Assembly: GCF_900112815.1 (NCBI RefSeq)
Contig: NZ_FOND01000017.1
Coordinates: forward strand, 27,376 to 91,375
Direction: 5' to 3'
From: Blastococcus tunisiensis
Lineage (GTDB): Bacteria; Actinomycetota; Actinomycetes; Mycobacteriales; Geodermatophilaceae
DNA length: 64,000 nt
Below are positions 52,926-62,173 of this stretch, in pieces. Every line of letters begins with the position of its first letter. Within the stretch, counting starts at the first letter, position 1. Under the pieces are notes generated by a model. The model searched no databases. It saw nothing but the letters and a program-made list of their open reading frames with translations, and was not told the DNA's origin. The translations under genes were made by a program, and so were the position numbers.

Positions 52926-54253
52926 CCGCCGCGGTCGTGTGCAGCGCCGACAGCGAACGGGACCAGCGCCGGGCGGCGGCCGCGCTGGCCGCCGGGGGGC
53001 TGCGCGCCGGCGACCGGGTGGTGGTCTCCGCGGTCGGGTCCCCCGGCCTGCTCGCCGTCGTCCTCGGGGCGCTGCGCACGGGCATCGTGCCGGTGGTGCT
53101 CGACCCCGGCCTGCCGCCGGCCGAGCGGGCGGCCCTGGTGGCCGACGCCGATCCCGCGCTGGACGTCGCCGCGGATCCCGGCCGCCTGCTGGCCGGCACG
53201 GAGCAGCACGACCTCGCCGACGTGCCGCTGGCCCGGCCGATGCACTACACGTCGGGCACGACCGGCCGCCGCAAGGGGGTGTGGTCCGGGGTCCTGCCCG
53301 AGGACCGTGCCCGCGCACTGGCGGCCGAGGAGATCGAGCTGTGGGGCTTCGAGCCCCGGGACCGGCACCTGGTGCTCTCCCCGCTGCACCACAGCGCGCC
53401 CCTGCGGTTCGCCGTCCACACGCTGCTGGCCGGCGGGGAGGTGCTCCTGCCCGGCCCGTTCGACGCCGCGCGGGCCGGGGCCGCGATCTCCGCGCTGCGC
53501 CCGACGACGACCTTCTGCGTGCCGACCCACCTGCAGCGGCTGCTCGCCCGGGGCGGGATCGACTGGTCGTCCTTCCGCCGCCTCGTGCACGCCGGCGCGC
53601 CGTGCCCGGTCCCGCTCAAGCGCGCGGTGCTGGAGGCCGCCCCCGAGGGCAGCGTCTGGGAGTTCTACGGCTCCACCGAGGCCCAGTTCACCGTGTGCTC
53701 GCCCGGGGACTGGCTGGCCGCTCCCGGTACGGTGGGCCGCGCCCGCCCCGGGCGCCGGCTGGAGACCGACGAGCGCGGCCAGCTGTGGTGCGCGGTGCCG
53801 CCGTGGGCGCGGTTCGAGTACTGGCGGGCCCCGGAGAAGACGGCCGCGGCCTGGCGCGGGGACCGGGTGACGGTCGGTGACCTCGGCCGGGTGGACGACG
53901 ACGGACTGGTGTGGCTCGACGGCCGGCGGGAGGACCTGATCATCTCCGGTGGCGTGAACGTCTACCCGGCCGAGGTCGAGGCCGCGCTGGACGCCCATCC
54001 GGACGTGGTCGAGAGCGCGGTGTTCGGCCTGCCCGACGAGGAGTGGGGCCAGCGGGTCGTCGCCGCCTACGTGGGTGCGGCCGACCCGGCGGACCTCGGC
54101 GCCTGGGCGCGTGCGCGGCTCGGCGCGGCGAAACGCCCCAAGGCGCTGCACCGGCTCGACGACCTCCCGCGCACCTCCACCGGCAAGGTGCGCCGGCTGG
54201 ACCTGCCCGGCGTGCTGGGGCTGGACGGCTCCCGGAGCGACCCCCATGGCTGA
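52922..54253 (+). CDS. AMP-dependent acyl-CoA ligase, short form
   Basis: 443 residues from the GTG at 52922. ANL-superfamily enzyme: phosphate loop MHYTSGTTGRRKGV, YGSTEAQF, GDLGRVDDDGLVWLDGRREDLIISGGVNVYPAEVE and RTSTGKVRR with the catalytic Lys. About 60-100 residues shorter than usual because the region before the phosphate loop is compact. It activates a carboxylic acid; substrate unknown. The end overlaps the GMC gene by eight bases. Confidence 0.88.
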   Translation: MTAAVVCSADSERDQRRAAAALAAGGLRAGDRVVVSAVGSPGLLAVVLGALRTGIVPVVLDPGLPPAERAALVADADPALDVAADPGRLLAGTEQHDLADVPLARPMHYTSGTTGRRKGVWSGVLPEDRARALAAEEIELWGFEPRDRHLVLSPLHHSAPLRFAVHTLLAGGEVLLPGPFDAARAGAAISALRPTTTFCVPTHLQRLLARGGIDWSSFRRLVHAGAPCPVPLKRAVLEAAPEGSVWEFYGSTEAQFTVCSPGDWLAAPGTVGRARPGRRLETDERGQLWCAVPPWARFEYWRAPEKTAAAWRGDRVTVGDLGRVDDDGLVWLDGRREDLIISGGVNVYPAEVEAALDAHPDVVESAVFGLPDEEWGQRVVAAYVGAADPADLGAWARARLGAAKRPKALHRLDDLPRTSTGKVRRLDLPGVLGLDGSRSDPHG

Positions 54254-55820
54254 GGAGTGGGACGTCGTCGTCGTCGGCGCAGGGACGGCGGGCTGCGCGG
54301 TGGCCGCCCGGCTGGCCGATGCGGGCCGTCGGGTGCTGCTGCTCGAGGCGGGTGCCGACCACCGGGAGCCCGGGGACTTCCCGGCCGAGCTGCGGGATCC
54401 CGCTTCGATGCGGGCCGTGGTGCCCGGCCACGCGGCGAACTGGGACCTCGAGGCCGAACTGGTCCCCGGCCGCACCGCCCGGGTCCCGCGCGGCCGGGTC
54501 GTCGGCGGCTCGAGCGCCCTCTACGCCGGGTCGTTCATCCGCGGCACCCGGGCCGACCTGGACGGCTGGGCCGCGGCCGGCAACGACCTGTGGTCCTACG
54601 ACGCGGTCCTGCCGGTCTTCTGCCGGCTGGAGTCCGACGCGGACTTCGGGGGCCGTCCCGGCCACGGATCGGACGGACCGGTGCCCGTCGCGCGGCCCCC
54701 CGGCCCGCATCCGCTGGCGGACGCGTTCGCCGCCGCGGCGGCGGAGCTCGGGCACCCGGCCGAGCCGGACAAGAACGCCGACGGCCCGCCGGGCTACGGA
54801 CCGGTGCCGTTCACGGTGTCCGGGGGGATCCGGGTGAACACGGCGATGGCCTACCTCTCGCCCCGCCGGGGGCACGCGGGGCTCACCGTGCGGGGCGGGG
54901 TCCGCGCGCAGCGGGTCGTCGTGGAGTCCGGCCGCGCCGTGGGCGTGGCGACGACCGCGGGCGTCGTCCGGGCCGCGGAGGTCGTGCTGTCGGCCGGCGC
55001 CGTCGGCTCGGCCCACCTCCTGCTGCTGTCCGGCGTCGGGCCGGCCGACCGGCTGCGGTCGGCCGGCGTCCCCGTCGTCGCGGACGTGCCGGGGGTGGGG
55101 GCGGACACCAGCGACCACCCGCTGGTCTACGTGCCCTTCCGGCCGGCCCGGCCGGTGCCGCCACCCCCGGGTGGGTTGCCGGTGCACGGCGTCCTGCACG
55201 CGACCTCCGAGGGGGCGGGGCGGCCGGGCGACCTCGAGCTGCTGCCCTGGCTGGTGCCCTTCGGTCGGCTCACCGGCAGCGCCGGTGCCACGGACGCCGA
55301 CGAGCTCGCGATCGGCGTGGGACTGCAGTGCGGGGACAGCCGCGGCCGGCTCTCCCTCCGCACCGCCGACCCCTCCCGCCAGCCGCGGCTGGAGTACCGC
55401 TACCTCACCGAGGAGGCCGACCGCCGACGGATGCGGGCCGGGGTGCGCCTGGCGGCCGCGCTGCTGCGCGCCGACGCGCTCGCGCCGCTCGTCGCCCCGG
55501 GCGGCGGACCGCCCGCGGCGGGCCTCGGCGCCCCGGTCCGGGACGCCGCGGTCCTGGACGCCGCGGTCCTGGACGACGACGCGGAGCTCGACCGCTGGGT
55601 GCGGTCCCGCCTCACCACCGCCGTCCACCTCGCGGGGACGGCCCGGATGGGCCCGGACGCGGACCCCGGGGCGGTGGTCGACCAGTGGCTCCGGGTCCGC
55701 GGCGTGACCGGGCTCCGGGTGGCCGACACCTCGGTCATGCCGCAGGTGACCTCGCGGGGCACGGCCGCGTCCGCGGTGATGATCGGGGAGCGGGCCGCGG
55801 AGCTGATGACCGCCGGCTGA
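54246..55820 (+). CDS. GMC-family FAD-dependent oxidoreductase
   Basis: 524 residues from the ATG at 54246. FAD motif VVVGAGTAGCAVAARLADAG (about 8-27), RGRVVGGSSALYAG, and the C-terminal LRVADTSVMPQVTSRGTAASAVMIGERAA. The catalytic His region is VHLAGTARMG. Alcohol dehydrogenase/oxidase-type activity; it may belong to the mycofactocin-linked MftG subgroup, but no mft genes are in the window. Same operon as the MBL hydrolase and ligase. Confidence 0.87.
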   Translation: MAEEWDVVVVGAGTAGCAVAARLADAGRRVLLLEAGADHREPGDFPAELRDPASMRAVVPGHAANWDLEAELVPGRTARVPRGRVVGGSSALYAGSFIRGTRADLDGWAAAGNDLWSYDAVLPVFCRLESDADFGGRPGHGSDGPVPVARPPGPHPLADAFAAAAAELGHPAEPDKNADGPPGYGPVPFTVSGGIRVNTAMAYLSPRRGHAGLTVRGGVRAQRVVVESGRAVGVATTAGVVRAAEVVLSAGAVGSAHLLLLSGVGPADRLRSAGVPVVADVPGVGADTSDHPLVYVPFRPARPVPPPPGGLPVHGVLHATSEGAGRPGDLELLPWLVPFGRLTGSAGATDADELAIGVGLQCGDSRGRLSLRTADPSRQPRLEYRYLTEEADRRRMRAGVRLAAALLRADALAPLVAPGGGPPAAGLGAPVRDAAVLDAAVLDDDAELDRWVRSRLTTAVHLAGTARMGPDADPGAVVDQWLRVRGVTGLRVADTSVMPQVTSRGTAASAVMIGERAAELMTAG

Positions 55821-55826
55821 GGCGGG

Positions 55827-57986
55827 TCACCCGGGACCGGCGGGGGCCGCCGGGTCGACGGGTGGCGGCGCGGCCGGCAGCGGGTCGGGTGCCGGCTGCT
55901 CCGGTGCGGGTTGCTCGGGCGCCGGCGCCGGGGCGCTCCGCGGCGGCGGCGCCGGCCGGGGCCGCGGCGGGGGTGGCCGCGGATCGTCGAGCGGGATGCC
56001 CGGTGGGGGGAACGGGACCGGCGGCTGGGCGGACAGGATCGGCAGCATGGCGGCCCGCCAGATCGGTGCGGCGAGCCGGCCGCCGTAGCCCCCGAGGTCC
56101 TCGTTCCGCTTGGGGTTGAGGACCATGACGCTGGCCGCGTACTGCGGGGTGTAGCCGACGAAGGCCACCGAGAAGCGCTGCTGGCTGGTGCCGGTCTTCC
56201 CGGCGATCTGGTGGCCGGGGATGGCGGCCCGCGTGCCCGTGCCGATGGGCAGGGCCGTGTCGCCGACGAGGATCTGGTTCAGCGTCGTCGCGACGGCGGG
56301 CGGGACCGCCTCCGGCGTGCAGCTGGGGCCCACCGGCACCGGCGCCCCGTCGGGCCCGGCCAGGAGCGCGCCGTCGCGGTCGAGGATCTCGGTGACCGGG
56401 GTCGGGTCGCACTGCGTCCCCGAGGCGGCGAGGGTGGCGTAGGCGCCGGCGAGCGCCAGGGGGCTGGTCGCCTCGGCGCCGAGCGTGAAGGAACCGCGGT
56501 TCTCGGCGACCACCTGGTCGGCGACCGGGTCGAGGGAGAACAGGCCCATCCGCTGCGCCGCCCGCACCGGCCCCTCGACGCTGCCCAGCTGGTCCTCCAG
56601 TGCGACGAAGTACGTGTTCGAGGAGCGGACCAGCGCCTCGGTCATGTCCAGCGTCGCCGGGTACCTGCCGACGTTGCGCACGACGTAGGGCTCCTCGCCG
56701 TTGCGGTAGACCCGGGACACGTACGGATCGCCGGCGGTGATCCGGTGCCAGGGCGGGATCCCGCGCTCGAGCGCCGCGGCGGCGACGAAGACCTTGTAGG
56801 TGGACCCGGCACCCTGGCTCGCCACCAGGTTGAGGTTCACCGACTCCTGCGCCGGGTCGGTCACGTCGTAGCCGAACCGGCGGTTGACGCTCATGGCCAG
56901 GACCTTCCCGGTGCCCGGCTCCACGGCCGTGAACATCCCGGCCAGCGGGTCGTCCAGGGCCAGGCTCGCCACGACCGCCTGGTCGCCGGCCAGCTGCAGG
57001 TCGGTGCGCAGCGTCGTCCGGATCGTCAGGCCGCCGGTGTCCAACTGCTCCTGGGTGAGCCCGAGCGGGCCGGTGAGGTGGCGCTGCAGGTAGTCGCAGA
57101 AGAAGGCACCCACCACGGCGTCGACGCACCCGTTGGGCGGGGGCTCGGTGGGCGTGACCTGGACGGGCTGCCCCAGGAACTGGACGAGCTCCTCGTCGGT
57201 GGCGTGGCCGAGGGCGTGCATCCGGCGGAGCACCTGGTCCCGCCGCTCCACGGCGGAGTCGGGGTAGGCCACCGGATCGTCGTGCGTGGGGGTCTGCACC
57301 AGACCGGCGAGCATCGCGGCCTGCGGCAGCGTGAGCTCGGCGGCGGTCACGCCGAAGTACCGCTGGGCCGCCGCCTCCACGCCGTACGCGCCGCGGCCGA
57401 AGTACACGATGTTCAGGTAGCGGGTGAGGATCTCGTCCTTCGTGTACCGCTCCTCCAGGGCGAGGGCCAGGCGGGCCTCGCGCAGCTTGCGGCCGACGCT
57501 CTCCTCGGTGGCCGCGCTCCGCTCCTCGGCCGTCGTCGCCGTCTGCAGCAGGGTCTGCTTGACCAGCTGCTGGGTGATGGTCGAGCCGCCCTCCATGACG
57601 CTGCCGGCCAGCACGTTGCGCATCAGGGCCCGGGCGGTGCCCTCGACGTCCAGCCCGCGGTGCTCGTGGAAGCGGGAGTCCTCGATGTCGATCAGGGCCT
57701 GCTTCATCACCTCCGCGATGGCCTCGGCCGGGACCGGTGCCCGGTTGTGCCGGTAGAAGTAGGTGATCAGTGAGCCGTCGGCCGCCAGGACGGCGGTCTT
57801 CCCCGCCGGGGCGCTGTCCCGCAGCTCGATCGGCAGCGGGGCGAGCACGTCGGCGTGGGACCGGACGAGGAGGCCGGGGCCGAGCAGCCAGGGCAGCAGG
57901 AGCGCGGCCACGAGCGCTCCGGCGAGGGGGACGGCCACCAGCAGCTGCCGGGCGGCTCGCCCCCGGGATCGGTCCCGCTCGGCCAT
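55827..57986 (-). CDS. Bifunctional class A penicillin-binding protein
   Basis: 719 residues from the ATG at 57986. Short cytoplasmic start, one membrane anchor (about 15-40), glycosyltransferase-51 domain with catalytic Glu102 in IEDSRFHEHRG and GGSTITQQLVKQ, then the transpeptidase with Ser395-Thr-Tyr-Lys398, Ser455-Ser-Asn457 and Lys597-Thr-Gly. A Pro/Ala/Glu-rich tail (about 645-719) follows. It polymerises and cross-links peptidoglycan. Close to PonA-type enzymes of actinobacteria. Only six bases separate it from the convergent GMC gene. Confidence 0.95.
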   Translation of the reverse strand: MAERDRSRGRAARQLLVAVPLAGALVAALLLPWLLGPGLLVRSHADVLAPLPIELRDSAPAGKTAVLAADGSLITYFYRHNRAPVPAEAIAEVMKQALIDIEDSRFHEHRGLDVEGTARALMRNVLAGSVMEGGSTITQQLVKQTLLQTATTAEERSAATEESVGRKLREARLALALEERYTKDEILTRYLNIVYFGRGAYGVEAAAQRYFGVTAAELTLPQAAMLAGLVQTPTHDDPVAYPDSAVERRDQVLRRMHALGHATDEELVQFLGQPVQVTPTEPPPNGCVDAVVGAFFCDYLQRHLTGPLGLTQEQLDTGGLTIRTTLRTDLQLAGDQAVVASLALDDPLAGMFTAVEPGTGKVLAMSVNRRFGYDVTDPAQESVNLNLVASQGAGSTYKVFVAAAALERGIPPWHRITAGDPYVSRVYRNGEEPYVVRNVGRYPATLDMTEALVRSSNTYFVALEDQLGSVEGPVRAAQRMGLFSLDPVADQVVAENRGSFTLGAEATSPLALAGAYATLAASGTQCDPTPVTEILDRDGALLAGPDGAPVPVGPSCTPEAVPPAVATTLNQILVGDTALPIGTGTRAAIPGHQIAGKTGTSQQRFSVAFVGYTPQYAASVMVLNPKRNEDLGGYGGRLAAPIWRAAMLPILSAQPPVPFPPPGIPLDDPRPPPPRPRPAPPPRSAPAPAPEQPAPEQPAPDPLPAAPPPVDPAAPAGPG

Positions 57987-58112
57987 CGACCACCTCGTCC
58001 ACCGGCGCCGTCGTCGGTGGACATGATGTGCCCAGGAGCAGTTCCGGAACAGGCCCCGCGTGCTCGTCGTCCGGGGGCGACGGCGTGTCGGCGGCGGCAC
58101 GCCCGGCCGGGC

Positions 58113-58147
58113 CGTCCCGGCGGCGCGCTATCGCAGCCGCCGGGACG
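58113..58147 (-). terminator. 12-bp hairpin after the small membrane protein gene
   Basis: CGTCCCGGCGGC (58113-58124) and GCCGCCGGGACG (58136-58147), loop of 11, just beyond the stop at 58154 on the minus strand. Confidence 0.75.
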
Positions 58148-58153
58148 CCGGGG

Positions 58154-58366
58154 TCAGCGGATCGCGGGGATCTCGTTGGTGGTGGTGGCGGTGACCGGCG
58201 ACCACGCGTCGGGGTGCGGGCGGCCGGCGTCGACCACCCAGGGGCGTTCGGCCGCCGGCGCGGTGGCCGAACGGGTCTGCGGCCGACCGCTGAGGCTCAC
58301 GATCAGGGCGAGGAGGACGAGCAGTCCGACGAGGACACCACCGATGATCAGGAGCGTGGAGAGCAT
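58154..58366 (-). CDS. Small single-helix membrane protein
   Basis: 70 residues from the ATG at 58366. One N-terminal membrane helix (LLIIGGVLVGLLVLLALIVSL) and a polar 45-residue tail without cysteines. It has its own hairpin terminator. Unknown function; it may be co-transcribed with the PBP gene downstream, but the terminator argues against strong read-through. Confidence 0.65.
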   Translation of the reverse strand: MLSTLLIIGGVLVGLLVLLALIVSLSGRPQTRSATAPAAERPWVVDAGRPHPDAWSPVTATTTNEIPAIR

Positions 58367-58563
58367 GGCCACAACGTATGCGGAGGACCGATCCGTGTCA
58401 TGCGGCCCGCGCCAGCAGATGTCACCGAACGTCGGTCCGGTTTTGCGCACTGTTCGCCGCCCGGTGTTCTCGTTCGAGGGAGGGCCCGGACAGATTGCGC
58501 CATGCGGACGCCCACCGGCGGGCGCGGGTGTGCTGCCGCCGCCGGGCGGGGTAGGACCGCGCG

Positions 58564-59292
58564 GTGCGGACCGGGCAGCGGTGGGCGGCGACGGTCGCCC
58601 GGGTGGCCGGCCGGGTGGTGGCCGTGCCCCTCGGCGCCGTCGCCCGGTGGCGTGGCGGCAAGCCGATGCACCCGCGGGGGGTGGTGCTCGACGCCGTCCT
58701 CGAGCGCCACGGCAGCACCGTGCCCTGGGGCGTGCCCTGGCTGGACGACCCGGCGACCGAGGCCGCGCTGGTGCGGCTCTCGCGGGGCGCCGGGCTGCCG
58801 GCACCGCTGCCGGACCTCCTGGGGCTGGCCGTGCGGGTGCCCGGCGGCACCGAACCGGTCGACCTCCTGCTGAGCACCACCGGTTCCGGACCGCTCACCC
58901 GGATGCTGCCCGTCCTCCGGCGGGACGGGGCGGCCGTCCACTCCTCGATCATGGGTTACCGCTCCGCCGCCGGGACGCTGCGGCTGGCCGCGTTCCCCGA
59001 GGCCGGGCAGCTGCTGTCCGAGCCGCGGCCGCTCGCCGACGAGGTCGCCCGCCGGGACCGGTGCTTCACCCTGGCCGCAGCCCGGGGCGGCGGGTCGTGG
59101 CAGCCGTTCGCCCGGCTGAGGCTGACCGCGCCGCGACCGCCGCTGGATCCCGACGTCGCGTTCGACGCCGTCCGCCACCCGCCGCCGGGGCTCGTGCCCG
59201 ACGGCCCCCTGGCCGGCTTCCGGGCGCCGGCCTACGCCCGGGCCCGCGCGGCGCGGAGGTCGGCGTCCGGAGCCGAGGGGCCGGGCAGTTGA
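58564..59292 (+). CDS. Uncharacterised actinobacterial protein
   Basis: 242 residues from the GTG at 58564. Soluble, Arg/Pro/Leu-rich. Recognisable stretches: LPDLLGLAVRVPGGTEPVDLLLSTTGSGPLTRMLPVLRR and FDAVRHPPPGLVPDGPLAGFRAPAYARAR. These remind me of a family with a catalase-like fold annotated loosely as phosphodiesterase; I would not use that name. Haem ligands are not evident. The 197-base gap before it shows nothing. Confidence 0.65.
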   Translation: MRTGQRWAATVARVAGRVVAVPLGAVARWRGGKPMHPRGVVLDAVLERHGSTVPWGVPWLDDPATEAALVRLSRGAGLPAPLPDLLGLAVRVPGGTEPVDLLLSTTGSGPLTRMLPVLRRDGAAVHSSIMGYRSAAGTLRLAAFPEAGQLLSEPRPLADEVARRDRCFTLAAARGGGSWQPFARLRLTAPRPPLDPDVAFDAVRHPPPGLVPDGPLAGFRAPAYARARAARRSASGAEGPGS

Positions 59293-59402
59293 GGGGCCGG
59301 GGCGGCGACCGGCCGGAAAGGCGGTGACAGGCGGCGGCACCGGTGGTTCGATCGATGCGCCGGACAATCACGCACGGGGGCTCGATCCGCACGGGAGGTC
59401 CC

Positions 59403-60314
59403 GTGGACCCTGCCACCGCCACCCTCGATGCCTCGCGCGGACATCGCCGGCTGCGCCCGGGGATGCGTGCGCTCCTCACCGCCTTCGCCGTGCTCACCGC
59501 ACTCGCGACCGGAGCCCTGTTCGTGCTGGCGGAGAACACCTCCGAGACGTTCGCCTGGACGATCCAGCCACCGCTGACCGCGGCCTTCATCGGCGCCGGG
59601 TACGCGGCCGGGTTCGTGCTGGTCGTCCTGTCCCTGCGGGAGCCGCTCTGGGCGCACAGCCGCGTCCCGGTGCTCACGATCCTCGTCTTCGTCGTCCTCA
59701 CCCTCGTGGCGACCCTGCTGCACGTCGACCGGATGCACTTCGACGACGACTTCGGTGGGCTGGGCGCCCTCGCCCGGGGTGCGGCCTGGTTCTGGCTGGC
59801 GGTCTACGTCGTCGTGCCGGTGGCCATGGCGGTCCTGCTGGTCGTGCAGGAGCGGGCGCCGGGCGCGGACCCGGCGCCGCGCCACCCGGTACCCGGCCTG
59901 CTCCGGACCGCGCTCGCCCTGGAGTCCGCGCTGCTGCTCGTCGCCGGCGCGCTGATCTACGTCCGGCCGGCGACGGCGGAATCGGTGTGGCCCTGGGAGA
60001 TGGCGCCGTTCACCGCCCGGGTGGTCGCCGCCTGGTTGCTCGCCTTCGGGCTGGCCACCGCGCTGGCCGCGGTGGCCGGCGACCTGCGGCGGCTGCGGAC
60101 CGCGGCGATCGCCTACACCGTCTTCGGCGCCCTGGTGCTCGCCGCGGTGGCGCGCTTCCCGGACACCCTGGACTGGGACGCCCCCGCCGCCTGGGTGTTC
60201 GTGGCCCTCGCCGCCGGCGTCGTGCTCACCGGCGCCGTCGGCTGGCGGCTGGCACCGTCGGACCCGGCACCGTCGGATCCGGCCACCACCCGTAGCGGAC
60301 TTGGACGGGGCTGA
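59403..60314 (+). CDS. Multi-pass membrane protein, unknown
   Basis: 303 residues from the GTG at 59403, chosen for GGGAGG four bases upstream; an in-frame GTG at 59343 lacks one. About eight hydrophobic segments (LLTAFAVLTALATGALFVLA, PLTAAFIGAGYAAGFVLVVLSL, VLTILVFVVLTLVATLL and others). Short loops, no enzyme motif. It is seven bases before the next gene, so they probably form an operon. Confidence 0.7.
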   Translation: MDPATATLDASRGHRRLRPGMRALLTAFAVLTALATGALFVLAENTSETFAWTIQPPLTAAFIGAGYAAGFVLVVLSLREPLWAHSRVPVLTILVFVVLTLVATLLHVDRMHFDDDFGGLGALARGAAWFWLAVYVVVPVAMAVLLVVQERAPGADPAPRHPVPGLLRTALALESALLLVAGALIYVRPATAESVWPWEMAPFTARVVAAWLLAFGLATALAAVAGDLRRLRTAAIAYTVFGALVLAAVARFPDTLDWDAPAAWVFVALAAGVVLTGAVGWRLAPSDPAPSDPATTRSGLGRG

Positions 60315-60321
60315 GTCCACC

Positions 60322-62010
60322 GTGGCCGAGGAGTTGCGGGCCGCGCTCGTCGTCGTCACCCGGGACGAGGAGGCGCGGGAGACGCTCACCACCGAGCTGC
60401 AGGGCCGGTACGGACGCGACTACGAGATCGTCGGGTGCGTGGACCCGGCGGAGGCCGGGCCGCGGTTGCGCGCGTCCGGGCTGCCGGTGGCGGCGGTGCT
60501 GGGCGGCATGGGCGGGCCGGATCCGGACGGGCTGGCGACCCTGCGCGCCCTGCACCGGGACCATCCCGCCGCGATGGCGGTCGCGGTCGTCCGGTGGGGC
60601 GACTTCACCACCGCGCAGCCGATCTTCGAGGCCGTCACGCTGGGCCAGCTCGACCGGTGGCTCTACGTGCCCGAGGTCGTCGGTGACGAGGAGTTCCACC
60701 GCGCGGTGACCGAGGCCCTGGAGGAGTGGTCGGCGCGCCAGGGCGGCGGCTTCGAGGCCGTGCGGCTGATCGGGGACCGGTGGTCCGGGCGCGCCCAGCA
60801 CCTGCGGGACTCCTTCACCCGGAACCGGATCCCGCTCGGCTTCTACGACGCCGACTCGGCGGACGGCCGCGCGATGCTGGCCGGCATGCGCCTGGAGGAG
60901 CCGCGGCTGCCCGTGGTCCAGCTGCGCTTCCGCCCGGAGCGCCCGGTGCTGGAGGACCCCAGCGACCTGGAGATCGCCGACGCCTTCGGCCTCCTGACCC
61001 CGCTGGACCCGGACACCGTCTTCGACGTGGTCGTCGTGGGCTCGGGCCCGGCCGGTCTGGGGGCGAGCGTCTACGCCGCCTCGGAGGGGCTGCGGACGCT
61101 GGTGCTGGAACCGGAGGCGATCGGGGGACAGGCCGGCACCAGCTCGCTGATCCGCAACTACCCCGGCTTCCCGACCGGGATCAGCGGCAACCGCCTGGCC
61201 TTCAGCGCCTACCAGCAGGCCTGGGCGTTCGGCAGCACCTTCCACTTCATGCGCTCGGCCGAGGGGATCACCGCCGAGGGCGGGTCGCTCCGGCTCGCCC
61301 TGAGCGACGGGGCGAGCGTGGCCGCGCGCAGCGTCGTCGTGGCCACGGGCGCGGCCTGGCGGCGGATCGGGGTCCCGGAGCTGGAGCAGCTGGCCGGCCG
61401 CGGGGTCTTCTACGGTGCCGCCGTCAGCGAGGCGCCCGCGATGCGCGGGCGGCACGTCTTCGTCGTCGGTGGCGGGAACTCCGCCGGCCAGGCGGCGGTC
61501 CACCTCTCCCGGTACGCCGACCGGGTGACCGTCCTCATCCGCCGGGCCACGCTGAGCGCGACCATGTCGGACTACCTGATCCGCGAGCTCGATGCGCTGC
61601 CCACCGTCGACGTCCGCCCCCGGGTGGAGGTCGTGGGCGGGACGGGGAGCGACTTCCTGGAGACCCTCACCCTCCGGGACCTGGACACCGGTGCCGAGTC
61701 GGTGGAGGCCGGCGTGCTGTTCATCCTGATCGGCAGCGAGCCGCGGACGGACTGGCTGGGCGGCGCGCTGGCCCGTGACCGCTGGGGCTTCCTGCTCACC
61801 GGCGACCGGCTGCTGACCGGCGACCCGACGCCGGCCTGGCCGCTGGACCGGCCTCCCGCGCTGCTGGAGACGAGCCTGCCGGGTGTGTTCGCCGCCGGGG
61901 ACGTGCGGGCGGGGTCGGTGAAGCGCGTCGCCTCCGCCGTCGGGGAGGGGGCGCTGGCCGTCACCCTGGTGCACGCCCACCTCGCCGCGCTCGGGGGCTC
62001 TGCTCGCTGA
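60322..62010 (+). CDS. Receiver / thioredoxin-reductase-like fusion flavoprotein
   Basis: 562 residues from the GTG at 60322. Order: a response-regulator-like domain (about 1-130), a glutaredoxin-like linker (about 140-215), then a thioredoxin-reductase-type flavoprotein with VVVGSGPAGLGASVYAASEG, IGGQAGTSSLIRNYPGFP, VVGGGNSAGQAAV and FAAGDVRAGSVKR. The receiver lacks the phospho-acceptor Asp (AAVLGGMGG) and the conserved Lys; the reductase lacks CxxC (GVFYGAAVSEAP). So neither phosphorylation nor dithiol chemistry is expected; a redox- or ligand-sensing flavoprotein is possible. The architecture itself is known in actinobacteria. Confidence 0.85.
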   Translation: MAEELRAALVVVTRDEEARETLTTELQGRYGRDYEIVGCVDPAEAGPRLRASGLPVAAVLGGMGGPDPDGLATLRALHRDHPAAMAVAVVRWGDFTTAQPIFEAVTLGQLDRWLYVPEVVGDEEFHRAVTEALEEWSARQGGGFEAVRLIGDRWSGRAQHLRDSFTRNRIPLGFYDADSADGRAMLAGMRLEEPRLPVVQLRFRPERPVLEDPSDLEIADAFGLLTPLDPDTVFDVVVVGSGPAGLGASVYAASEGLRTLVLEPEAIGGQAGTSSLIRNYPGFPTGISGNRLAFSAYQQAWAFGSTFHFMRSAEGITAEGGSLRLALSDGASVAARSVVVATGAAWRRIGVPELEQLAGRGVFYGAAVSEAPAMRGRHVFVVGGGNSAGQAAVHLSRYADRVTVLIRRATLSATMSDYLIRELDALPTVDVRPRVEVVGGTGSDFLETLTLRDLDTGAESVEAGVLFILIGSEPRTDWLGGALARDRWGFLLTGDRLLTGDPTPAWPLDRPPALLETSLPGVFAAGDVRAGSVKRVASAVGEGALAVTLVHAHLAALGGSAR

Positions 62011-62173
62011 GCGGCCCCGCCCGCTCACCCGATGGAGTTGATGCCGGATTGGTCCGGACTGGCCGCGGGTAGGGCGGAACGGACCGGCTCGAATCCCGTG
62101 CCGGGCGCTGAGACCGTCGTGCAGCAGGTGCTGCCGCAGTGCTCGACCACGCGAGGAGCCGGACCGCCCTGTG

